Of a DNA stretch of 53,589 nucleotides, positions 41,351 to 48,638 are shown piece after piece (positions within the stretch are counted from its first letter, which is position 1; every line of letters starts with the position of its first letter). This stretch comes from a bacterium (GTDB lineage: Bacteria > Cyanobacteriota > Vampirovibrionia > Gastranaerophilales > Gastranaerophilaceae). The position numbers were made by a program, and so were the translations under genes. The stretch is taken from positions 1-53,589 of the forward strand of contig JAFRAO010000012.1 in NCBI GenBank assembly GCA_017405375.1. The letters are read 5' to 3'. The notes under the pieces were generated by a model. The model worked only from the letters and a program-made list of their open reading frames with translations, ran no database searches and was not told where the DNA came from.

Positions 41351-43845
41351 CAGGAGCGGTTAGTGTTGCAGAGAATGTTGAACTTGCAATAGGCACAAGC
41401 GGAAATACATTTAATAGTGCAAGCTCACTTACAATGGGCAACGGTTCAACATTAAATATTCAAAACGGTTCGACAACAAATGCTGTTATGGATAATTTAG
41501 TTATTGCAACAGGTAATAATGTTAATGTAAAAATGGATTGGAATGATACATTAAATTCATCAAGCAGCAATATTGATGGCAGTTTAACTGTAACAGATAT
41601 TAATATGGCAACCTCAACTTCATCTTATGAGGCTACAAGTTACGCATTTACAAATTTAGGAAATAAAGTTGCACTTTCTGATCCTGTAAGTTTGTCAAAT
41701 GTTTCTGATACAACAAATAACTTTGTCTCATATAATAATACAACAGGTCAATTAACAAGTTTCAGAAACTCATTAATAAGAGCCGTAGATAAAACCGAAG
41801 CAGGTGAAACGGCAACTTATGTAATGACAGGTGATGAAACCGCAGGCGGTCAAACTCTTGAAGGAAAATTATTAGTTCAAGGTAACGGAAACACAATTAT
41901 TACATCAGGTGTTAAAGTTCAATCTTCAACTGCTGCACCTGCTGAATTGACACTTCAAGATACAAACATGAATGTTGTAGGTAAAGCAATAGAAGTTACA
42001 GGAAATAATAAAGTTATTGTTGAAGCATCTGCTCACGATATTACTTTACAAACAACCGATTCATCTGATGTTGTATCATTGAATAAAGCAGGTACGGCAG
42101 ATTATGCACAAGCAGAATTCAAAGGTGCTAAGACAGTAAATATAACAGGTGATATAGTTTCAGATGATGTTAATAACACATTGACTATCGCTTCTGGAAC
42201 TACGGTAAATCATAACGGTTTGTTAGACCCGATTACATTAAATGTTTTCGGTACAGAAAATAGAACAGGCGGTTATGATGAAACAGTTACATATAATGTT
42301 AATGCAGGCGGTGTCGTAAACTTCACAAATGATACAACATTGTATGACTCCGGACACCATACAGCCGCTATGCTAAACACAATTAACTTCAACGGCGGTT
42401 CTGTAAATACAATTAACGGTGTTGTAACTGATTTCCAATTAGCGAATATGTCATTAACAGGTTCAACAAATAATTTCTATGCAGATGTCGATTTAGCAAA
42501 TCAAACAATGGATAAATTCACAGTTGCAAATCCTGTTACAGGAACAGGCACTTTGAATGTTGCAGGTTTGAATTTGATATCTGATGCGGCAAATGTAAAT
42601 ACATCAATTAATTTCACAACCGATCCTGTTCTTATGGCGGCTGTTAATTATACAGGAAGTCAAGGTTTAACCGCATTATCACCAATTTATAAATATAATG
42701 TTGGATATGATAATACAACAGGTAACTTTGATTTCACAAGATATAATTCAGGCGGTTATGATGGTCTTAACCCTGCTATTATGGCAGCACCTGTTGCCGC
42801 TCAACTTGGCGGATATTTAACTCAATTAAATTCTTATGACGAAGCATTCAGAAATATGGATATGTACATGTTAATGACTGCTCAACAAAGACAAGCATTA
42901 AAGAATAAAAATAAAGTCGCATCAATTGACGGCGGAGTTCTTTACGATGCAACTCTAATGAGACAAGAAAGAGCTGAAGGTTGGTTCAGACCATTTGCAA
43001 CATTTGAAAAAGTGCCACTTAAAAACGGTCCGAAAGTTGAAAATATCGCATACGGTACTTATATGGGCGGTGAATCTCAAATGTATGACTTAGGTCATGG
43101 ATGGGATGGAATGTGGGGTGCTTATGTAGGATATAACGGCTCACACCAAAATTATGACGGCGTATCAATTTACCAAAATGGCGGAACATTAGGTGTACTT
43201 GGTATGGCATATAAAGGCAACTTCTTCACAGGTTTGACAATTAACGCAGGTGCAAGCGGTGTAGAAGCAAGCACAATGTACGGTAATGAAGATTTTGCAA
43301 TGCTTATGGCAGGTATTGCATCAAAGACCGGCTACAATTGGGAATTATTCAACGGTAAGTTTATAATTCAACCAAGTATGTTGATGTCTTATTCATTCGT
43401 TAATACATTTGATTATAAGAACGCAGCAGGTGTAAATGTTGATTCTGATCCGTTGCATGCAATTCAACTGCAACCAGAAATCAAATTTATCGGAAACTTG
43501 AAAAACGGTTGGCAGCCATACGCAAGTGTAGCAATGGTATGGAATATTATGGATGATACAAAATTCAAAGCAAACGATGTATCATTGCCTGAATTATCCG
43601 TTAAACCTTATGTAAAATACGGTGTCGGTGTTCGTAAGACTTGGGGCGAAAGATTAACAGGTTTCTTCCAAACTTACTTAACGAATGGCGGCAGAAACGG
43701 TGTCGGACTACAAGCCGGATTCACTTGGGCATTTGGCGGCGGAAAAGACAAAAAAGCTGATGAAAAGAAAATTCAAAAGTCTTTAAATAAGACTCCTGAA
43801 TTAAAGAAAACAGAAATCGTATTAAACGGTAAAAAAGTACAGTAA
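41260..43845 (+). CDS. 5'-truncated autotransporter (passenger remnant plus outer-membrane barrel)
   Basis: 861 aa in the open frame, but coding-like sequence extends upstream to about 41222 (DIKGNLVDNGTVELQGG) with no good start or signal peptide; the TTG at 41260 is only the first formal start. Residues 1 to about 500 are Asn/Thr/Gly-rich passenger repeats of beta-helix type (GNTTNNAANTVTGAVSVAEN). A linker YDGLNPAIMAAPVAAQLGGY leads to the barrel (about 570-830), ending GLQAGFTWAFGGG with an extra charged tail. Without an export signal this copy should not be functional unless the 5' part exists elsewhere. It is fused in DNA to the transposase fragment; skp follows after 82 bp. Confidence 0.85.
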   Translation: MQGGTISNAISGTGDVNITGNTTNNAANTVTGAVSVAENVELAIGTSGNTFNSASSLTMGNGSTLNIQNGSTTNAVMDNLVIATGNNVNVKMDWNDTLNSSSSNIDGSLTVTDINMATSTSSYEATSYAFTNLGNKVALSDPVSLSNVSDTTNNFVSYNNTTGQLTSFRNSLIRAVDKTEAGETATYVMTGDETAGGQTLEGKLLVQGNGNTIITSGVKVQSSTAAPAELTLQDTNMNVVGKAIEVTGNNKVIVEASAHDITLQTTDSSDVVSLNKAGTADYAQAEFKGAKTVNITGDIVSDDVNNTLTIASGTTVNHNGLLDPITLNVFGTENRTGGYDETVTYNVNAGGVVNFTNDTTLYDSGHHTAAMLNTINFNGGSVNTINGVVTDFQLANMSLTGSTNNFYADVDLANQTMDKFTVANPVTGTGTLNVAGLNLISDAANVNTSINFTTDPVLMAAVNYTGSQGLTALSPIYKYNVGYDNTTGNFDFTRYNSGGYDGLNPAIMAAPVAAQLGGYLTQLNSYDEAFRNMDMYMLMTAQQRQALKNKNKVASIDGGVLYDATLMRQERAEGWFRPFATFEKVPLKNGPKVENIAYGTYMGGESQMYDLGHGWDGMWGAYVGYNGSHQNYDGVSIYQNGGTLGVLGMAYKGNFFTGLTINAGASGVEASTMYGNEDFAMLMAGIASKTGYNWELFNGKFIIQPSMLMSYSFVNTFDYKNAAGVNVDSDPLHAIQLQPEIKFIGNLKNGWQPYASVAMVWNIMDDTKFKANDVSLPELSVKPYVKYGVGVRKTWGERLTGFFQTYLTNGGRNGVGLQAGFTWAFGGGKDKKADEKKIQKSLNKTPELKKTEIVLNGKKVQ

Positions 43846-43927
43846 TATAGATTATACGAGGGATTGAAAAATCCCTCGTAAATCAATTAATAGATATGTG
43901 TTCAGTAAGAGGAAAAAGGGAAAGACA

Positions 43928-44368
43928 ATGAAAAAATTATTAGTTACAACTTTGTTATTAGCAACAATGGGAATTACAAATGCGGCAATGGCAGACACGA
44001 GAATTGCTGTTGTTGATGTACCTGCTGTAGTAAACAAATCAGCACAGGTTCAGGCACTAAAGAAAGAACAGCAAACCAAAATGCAAGAATTGGAAAAATG
44101 GCTGACAACTGCAAGAGCAGATGTTGAAAAGCAAAAAACACAAGAAGGTAAAGAAAAACTTGTAAAAAAATACGATGCTGAGTTTGCAAAAAAGAAAGAA
44201 GCTATCGCAAAAAATTATCAGACAAAATTACAAGAAATTGATAAAAGCATAACTGCAACAATAGCATCACAAGCAAAATTAAAAGGTTATGATATGGTTA
44301 TCACAAAAGGAACTGTCCTTTATGGCGGTGATGATATTACACAAGATATAATGAAAGTAGTTAAGTAA
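43928..44368 (+). CDS. skp: OmpH/Skp family periplasmic chaperone
   Basis: 146 aa from the ATG at 43928 (AAAGGGAAAGACA upstream); the longer frame from 43898 adds residues before the signal peptide. Signal peptide MKKLLVTTLLLATMGITNAAMA, then DTRIAVVDVPAVVNKSAQVQ, typical of Skp start, long helical tentacles (about 45-110) and KGYDMVITKGTVLYGGDDIT at the end. Skp holds unfolded outer-membrane barrels, which fits its position right after an autotransporter gene. Confidence 0.88.
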   Translation: MKKLLVTTLLLATMGITNAAMADTRIAVVDVPAVVNKSAQVQALKKEQQTKMQELEKWLTTARADVEKQKTQEGKEKLVKKYDAEFAKKKEAIAKNYQTKLQEIDKSITATIASQAKLKGYDMVITKGTVLYGGDDITQDIMKVVK

Positions 44369-44385
44369 AGAGGTAAAAAAGAAAA

Positions 44386-44853
44386 ATGGCAGGTTATTTA
44401 GAATTAGCAGAAGCGGCAATACACAAAGAAGGCAAAACATACATTTTAAATATTTATAGTGAACTTTTTGCAGTAGCAATGCCGGCTGAGTTCAGATTTG
44501 ATATGGCAGTTATGTGCGGTCCGAAATGGACTGTCGGCGACCATAACTTAAAAATAAAAGTTAAAGCAAACGAAGACGGTGAAGAAAAACAACTGGTTGA
44601 TACAACAATAAAAATTCCTCACGAACAGTTTGTTTATCACGCAGTAGCAAATGATGTTAAATTCACAATGAACTATGATGTTCGTTATTTGACATTTACT
44701 GTATTTGATAATGATGAAGAAGTAATTTCAAGAGTTTATCCTGTAAGAGCGATGTTGTATCCAAGCCAAAAACCACAGCAGGCTCAATCTGAACAAACAC
44801 AGGAAGAACAAAAAGAAGAAAATAAAAAGGCTAAGAAAAAGAAAAAAGATTAG
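44386..44853 (+). CDS. hypothetical protein, possible DUF6941-like fold
   Basis: 155 aa, soluble, no signal peptide. Beta-rich body (about 1-115): LAEAAIHKEGKTYILNIYSE, AMPAEFRFDMAVM and FVYHAVANDVKFTMNYDVRY, followed by a Gln/Lys-rich tail. The opening 'xxA.A....GK.yIlgiys..fa...P' pattern recalls DUF6941 proteins, but I am not sure. AGAGG before the ATG. It lies 17 bp after skp and before a strong terminator, so it ends the autotransporter-skp unit. Confidence 0.6.
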   Translation: MAGYLELAEAAIHKEGKTYILNIYSELFAVAMPAEFRFDMAVMCGPKWTVGDHNLKIKVKANEDGEEKQLVDTTIKIPHEQFVYHAVANDVKFTMNYDVRYLTFTVFDNDEEVISRVYPVRAMLYPSQKPQQAQSEQTQEEQKEENKKAKKKKKD

Positions 44854-44911
44854 GAGTTTTTGGGGTAAAGATTCATCACTTCTGCCGGCTATTCCTCCGG
44901 CGGAAAACAAC

Positions 44912-44946
44912 AGCCACGAATTTCCAGACTCGTGGCTTTTTGTTTA
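44912..44946 (+). terminator. intrinsic terminator
   Basis: AGCCACGA, 10-nt loop, TCGTGGCT, then TTTTTGTTT. Confidence 0.9.
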
Positions 44947-45016
44947 TTTACTATTTGATTTTTCTAAAATGAACATTATAATAATTTATATCGTTTTATA
45001 ATTGAGAGGTGTAATT

Positions 45017-45412
45017 ATGAGCAAAAAATTATTAATTTCTTTATTATCAGTTTTGGTATTATCAACAACTGTTGTATTTGCTGATGATACAACCACAACA
45101 AACACAAGACCGGAACCGCCAAAATTTGAAAACGGCACTCCGCCTGATTTTGCAAAAGGACAGCCGCCACAGGGACAACCACCGCAAATGAACGGCGAAA
45201 AAGGTCAAAACGGTCAATTTGGTGGCAGGCGACCGAGTAAAAAACCGGATTCAAAACCGGGTGGTGATAGGACACCGTCTGAATGGGATTCTTCAAGTAA
45301 CGGACAAAATTTTCAAGGCGGACAACCGCCACAGTTTAATGGCGAAAACTCAAACGGCAGACCGCCAATGCCGCCAAGACAAAATAGTTCAACAACATCA
45401 AGTGAGAGTTAA
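45017..45412 (+). CDS. exported Pro/Gly/Asn-rich low-complexity protein
   Basis: 131 aa from the ATG at 45017 (GAGAGG upstream; the TTG at 45002 is rejected). Signal peptide MSKKLLISLLSVLVLSTTVVFA. The mature part is built of short repeats such as GQPPQGQPPQMNGEKGQNGQ and GGQPPQFNGENSNGRPP, probably disordered and surface or periplasmic. No family recognised. Its own terminator follows. Confidence 0.7.
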   Translation: MSKKLLISLLSVLVLSTTVVFADDTTTTNTRPEPPKFENGTPPDFAKGQPPQGQPPQMNGEKGQNGQFGGRRPSKKPDSKPGGDRTPSEWDSSSNGQNFQGGQPPQFNGENSNGRPPMPPRQNSSTTSSES

Positions 45413-45422
45413 TTATCAGATA

Positions 45423-45456
45423 AAAGGTTATGAGATTTTAAACTCATGACCTTTTT
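45423..45456 (+). terminator. intrinsic terminator
   Basis: AAAGGTTATGAG and CTCATGACCTTT (one T-G pair) around 8 nt, ending in T5. Confidence 0.8.
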
Positions 45457-45553
45457 AGTATGAATATTTTTGCGTGTTTAAGGCTTTTTGTATATAATAC
45501 ACATGACAATTCGATTGTGTTTATTAGGTTATCAAAAGAGAAAGGGGTTAACG

Positions 45554-45826
45554 ATGAACAAAGAAGAATTAATTGCAGAAATTTCAAAGAAAGCAAAGGT
45601 TTCCAAAAAAGATGCAAGTGCTGTATTAACAGCAACTATTGACACTATTCAAGGTCAAGTAAAAAAAGGAAACAAAGTTACATTGGTAGGCTTCGGAACT
45701 TTTGAAGCTCGCAGACGTGCTGCAAGAACAGGCAGAAATCCTCAAACTGGTGCAACATTAAAAATAGCTGCTAAAACAGTTCCTGCGTGGTCAGCAGGCA
45801 AAAAGTTCAAAGAATTAGTAAAATAA
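45554..45826 (+). CDS. hup: HU family DNA-binding protein
   Basis: 90 aa, typical of HU, from the ATG at 45554 (AAAGGGG upstream; the frame open from 45488 is not coding before this). MNKEELIAEISKKAKVSKKD helices, TLVGFGTFEARRRAARTGRN arm base, PQTG tip and the terminal VPAWSAGKKFKELV. Bends and compacts DNA; a cofactor for Mu-type transposition in general. It sits just inside the putative right end of the Mu-like element, which may be chance, since HU genes are also core genes. Confidence 0.93.
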   Translation: MNKEELIAEISKKAKVSKKDASAVLTATIDTIQGQVKKGNKVTLVGFGTFEARRRAARTGRNPQTGATLKIAAKTVPAWSAGKKFKELVK

Positions 45827-45846
45827 TTGCTATTCTTAATTCCAAT

Positions 45847-45880
45847 AAAGTGTCGGTTCACATGCCGGCACTTTTATTTT
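45847..45880 (+). terminator. intrinsic terminator after the HU gene
   Basis: AAAGTGTCGG and CCGGCACTTT (one wobble) around 8 nt, then a T-rich tail. Confidence 0.85.
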
Positions 45881-45937
45881 GTTATGTTATAAAATAACTC
45901 TAAATTATATGGCTAAAATTTTAGTTCATCTAACCGT

Positions 45938-45973
45938 AAAAGAGCAAACTATCTGCTAATGAGTAGCAAACCA
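45938..45973. repeat. putative Mu-type transposon right-end repeats
   Basis: AAAAGAGCAAACTA (45938-45951) and GAGTAGCAAACCA (45961-45973). These are inverted relatives of the left-end TAGTTTGCTACTTT sites and are spaced about two helical turns apart. Confidence 0.4.
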
Positions 45974-45993
45974 TGTGTCTGTTTACAATATCG

Positions 45994-47217
45994 CTACCCA
46001 ATATAAAACAATCCTGCTACAGTTCCTGTTATCATAGTTGCAATCGTTGCAGCCAGTAAACTTTTGTAACAAACGGAAGTTATTAATTCTGTTTTTTCAG
46101 GTGCGAGAGCGACTGCGCCACCAACTGCTATACTTAAAGATTCAATACTGGTAAATCCGCACAATGCATACGAAGCAATGATTGCACTATGTGCGGATAT
46201 AGCACCTGATTTAATTGCTTCACTTAATCCGACGTATGACGGTACTTCTGTCATAATAAGCCTTGTCCCCAAGAATTCTCCGACCATTGATGTATCTTGC
46301 GGAGCAACACCCATTAAGAAAGCAACCGGTTTAAATATAAAGCCTAAACATTTAGCAATGGTTATATCAGTGAAATAGCTCAGGCATAAATTAAATATTC
46401 CTAATATGCCTATTACAGCAACAAGTAATACTGTTATACCCATTACCATTTTACCGCCATCCATTGCACCGTTAACAATACTTCCTGTAAAAGTTCTTGC
46501 AGATTCGGGAACTTCAATTTTCATTTCGTTTTCTTCAGGAGTTTCTATTTCAGGCTCCATAATCTTAGCTATCATAATTGCATTCGGAATTGATAATACG
46601 GTTGCACCTACCAAGTGTCCTGCTATTGTCGGAATTTTATCGCTAAGCAGCGATACATATAAAGCTAACATTGATGAAGCTATTGTTGACATAAAAACAG
46701 TAAAAATTAGGAACAACTGAGAACGGGTTAATGTTTTAAAATACGGTCTGATACTTGTAAAAGATTCTATACCTACAAACATATTGCTTGCAGAACAGAT
46801 AGCTTCAATTGCACTTATGCCAAAAATTTTTTTTACAAATTTTGCTATGGTTACAATAATAAACGGTAAAACTCTCAAATAATAGAGCAAACTGCAAAGA
46901 GATGCAAAAATTATTATAAAAGTTAAACTTTGAAATATTAAAATAAATCCCTGCTCTGAGTTTGCTGCACCTAATGAGCCAAAAACAAATACTACACCTT
47001 CTCTGGAAGCTTCAATAATTTTTGAGAAAAAATGACTGAAAGTTAATAAAACATCTCTACTTTTTGGCAATAAGAAAATCGTTGTTCCTACAATAAATTC
47101 CAGAAAAAAAGCTATTAGAATTGTTTTAAAATTAATTGACTTTTTGTGATTGCTGCAAAGCCATGCAACAAAAAGAAAAACGAATATTCCGATTAGTCCT
47201 ATAATTTTTTGTATCAT
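45994..47217 (-). CDS. nupC: concentrative nucleoside transporter, NupC/CNT family
   Basis: 407 aa inner-membrane nucleoside:cation symporter. About 10 TM segments. Family blocks: FVFGSLGA near residue 80, SASNMFVGIESFTSIRPYF (substrate-binding HP1 region, normally SxxxxFxGQ/ExP), GSIVNGAMDGGKM and the HP2/TM region GVAPQDTSMVGEFLGTRLIM, then SYALCGFTSIES. The central loop (EPEIETPEENEMKIEVPESA) is cytoplasmic. GTAGGAG before the ATG. A 13-bp perfect inverted repeat 26 bp upstream is a likely operator. Confidence 0.92.
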   Translation of the reverse strand: MIQKIIGLIGIFVFLFVAWLCSNHKKSINFKTILIAFFLEFIVGTTIFLLPKSRDVLLTFSHFFSKIIEASREGVVFVFGSLGAANSEQGFILIFQSLTFIIIFASLCSLLYYLRVLPFIIVTIAKFVKKIFGISAIEAICSASNMFVGIESFTSIRPYFKTLTRSQLFLIFTVFMSTIASSMLALYVSLLSDKIPTIAGHLVGATVLSIPNAIMIAKIMEPEIETPEENEMKIEVPESARTFTGSIVNGAMDGGKMVMGITVLLVAVIGILGIFNLCLSYFTDITIAKCLGFIFKPVAFLMGVAPQDTSMVGEFLGTRLIMTEVPSYVGLSEAIKSGAISAHSAIIASYALCGFTSIESLSIAVGGAVALAPEKTELITSVCYKSLLAATIATMITGTVAGLFYIG

Positions 47218-47242
47218 AAATTCTCCTACATTTTATAATTTG

Positions 47243-47271
47243 TTAATTTGTATCAAAATGATACAAATTAA
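47243..47271 (-). promoter_or_regulatory. palindromic operator upstream of nupC
   Basis: Perfect 13-bp arms TTAATTTGTATCA and TGATACAAATTAA around AAA, centred about 40 bp upstream of the nupC ATG. Typical of a dimeric repressor site. A half-site (TTTGTATCA) recurs near 47519. Confidence 0.6.
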
Positions 47272-47297
47272 GTCGAATAACTTGAAAATATTATAAC

Positions 47298-47477
47298 ACA
47301 GAGTTAAATTGTGTATATCATTGTTTATATCAAATATATATCTAGTTTTATTCTTATCAAGAATATCTTTATCCGAACTGTTTTTAATTAAACTGCTCAA
47401 CATTTCATCATTAAAAGAATTAATTACATAGGTTAATTAAATGTTTTATTCAGTTGTCATACACAATTTAACTCTGT
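47298..47477. repeat. MITE-like element, 19-bp perfect terminal inverted repeats
   Basis: ACAGAGTTAAATTGTGTAT (47298-47316) and its exact complement ATACACAATTTAACTCTGT (47459-47477) bound a 180-bp AT-rich stretch with no ORF. No target-site duplication is evident. It lies within the gene-free 47218-47611 interval, which otherwise holds the nupC control region. Confidence 0.6.
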
Positions 47478-47611
47478 TTCAAGCACCTTTCAAGTGTTTA
47501 GAGTAATAAATTAAAACTTTTGTATCATTTCAACACAATCTGGTTTTAAAATACATGGAAGTACAGTTTCAAAAGCATATTAAATAATTTATTTTGGAAC
47601 TAAGTATTTTA

Positions 47612-48106
47612 TTATTTTGCTACAATTTTAGTCCATTCCTGCATAAGAATATCCAAACTATATCTGGCATTAGCTGGGCTTGTTGATGACATTTTGAGGC
47701 AAGTGTATTTTTCTAATAAATCCGGAAAATATTTTTTAAATGCGGTATATGATTTATTTCCGTTTAAGCAAATGGTCTCAATATTTGGATATGTTTTCAA
47801 AAGTTTCCTTATATCATTTGGGGTTTCATTTTGTATATCAGAATCTAAACTTCCTTCACGCTTGCATGATTTTATTGTGTCCCAAAGTGCGATATTGCTA
47901 TTTAAAAGTATTTTTAATTTTATTTCATAATCTAATTCGGGTAATTTATGTTCATTACAAATGGTACCCATAACTTTCCAAAAACGATTCTGCGGGTGAG
48001 CATAATATTGTTGTTCCTCTAATGATTTAACACCAGGCATTGAGCCTAAAATGAGAATTTTAGAATTATTATCTATTGATGGTTTAAAACTTTTGCAGTT
48101 ATTCAT
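47612..48106 (-). CDS. DNA-deoxyinosine glycosylase (UDG superfamily)
   Basis: 164 aa. Removes hypoxanthine (deaminated adenine) from DNA. LILGSMPGVKSLEEQQYYAHPQNRFWKVMG (about 18-47 in total; motif 1 and following helix) and the C-terminal SSTSPANARYS (motif 2, family TSPAN) match the hypoxanthine-DNA glycosylase branch of the uracil-DNA glycosylase superfamily. A FNGxKxYxxF-like ICLNGNKSYTAFKKYF is also present. No Shine-Dalgarno sequence seen before the ATG. Confidence 0.85.
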   Translation of the reverse strand: MNNCKSFKPSIDNNSKILILGSMPGVKSLEEQQYYAHPQNRFWKVMGTICNEHKLPELDYEIKLKILLNSNIALWDTIKSCKREGSLDSDIQNETPNDIRKLLKTYPNIETICLNGNKSYTAFKKYFPDLLEKYTCLKMSSTSPANARYSLDILMQEWTKIVAK

Positions 48107-48176
48107 AAGTAAATATTAACATTAAAACACATATCAACACATAACTTAAAGAAAAAGTATCAGTAACTTTGAGAAT

Positions 48177-48298
48177 AAATTATCAGAGAGTTTGAGAGTT
48201 TGTATCACTGAGTTTTGAAAGATTTCCCCCAGAATGTAAAAAGTTTGAGAATTCTCTCAAACTTCCGGGGGTACTTTTCTCAATCTCTCTGATAATTT
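48177..48298. repeat. 122-bp nested inverted-repeat element
   Basis: Outer arms AAATTATCAGAGAG (48177-48190) and CTCTCTGATAATTT (48285-48298) are exact complements. An inner perfect hairpin AAGTTTGAGA, ATTC, TCTCAAACTT lies at 48241-48264, and a CCCCC (about 48225) faces GGGGG (about 48267) between them. The whole can fold into one long branched hairpin or cruciform. Confidence 0.65.
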
Positions 48299-48582
48299 AC
48301 ATGAATTTTAGCGATTTGCTCAGATTTATACCGGATTTTTTCGTGACAGAAAGTGGACAAAAAGTCACCTTTCGTCCCGTCTCAGTCAATCTGGTTAAAA
48401 ACGCTGTGTTTCAAACACGTTAGGGAACATTGGCTAATTAATTACAATTCAAATGTCCCAAATAAACCCCAACCTGTCTGAGTTCGAGCGACCTGTGAGC
48501 AGAGGGCGAAGGCTTGACTGCGTGTGGCTTTTGCCACTAAAGCAGACAACCGCAGACCCGTTTAATGCGAACAGGTCAAGAC
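48299..48582. other. gene-free stretch at the right edge of the island
   Basis: No credible ORF. From about 48340 the base composition is visibly richer in G and C than the surroundings, with GAGTTCGAG (as in the tRNA-Gly T-arm) at about 48480 and a small hairpin GTGGC-TTTT-GCCAC near 48525. Together with 48107-48176 and the nested repeat it fills the gap after the glycosylase gene. It looks like non-native DNA next to the att-like repeat. Confidence 0.4.
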
Positions 48583-48638
48583 AGTCTCGTCTTCCGCTCC
48601 ATAAAGAAGCTCCGCCAAAGGTGGGGCTTTTTTATTTT
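48583..48638 (+). repeat. att-like repeat, right copy (tRNA-Gly 3' end fragment)
   Basis: Matches 40114-40169 at 54 of 56 positions, without the 5' part of the tRNA. The two differences (A to G in each terminator arm) remove the stem mismatch, so this copy keeps a fully paired terminator (48607-48638). Confidence 0.85.

Larger units (their letters stand above)
40114..48638. mobile_element. putative tRNA-Gly-bounded accessory island (~8.5 kb)
   Basis: A 56-bp segment with the tRNA-Gly 3' end and its terminator (40114-40169) recurs at 48583-48638 with two mismatches. An intact tRNA at one end and only its 3' end at the other is the usual scar of tRNA-targeted integration. No tyrosine recombinase or other integrase remains inside. 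Contents: Mu-type transposase fragment, autotransporter 3' part, skp, hu, nupC, a DNA glycosylase and several inverted repeats. A segmental duplication is the alternative. Confidence 0.5.

Noticed and set aside
45219..45449. 76-aa frame overlapping the Pro/Gly-rich protein
   Set aside because: Shadow frame; the in-frame signal peptide and ribosome-binding site support the 45017 gene only.
45554..45826. HU as a dedicated component of the Mu-like element
   Set aside because: HU genes are core genes in nearly all bacteria; position near the putative right end is not enough evidence.
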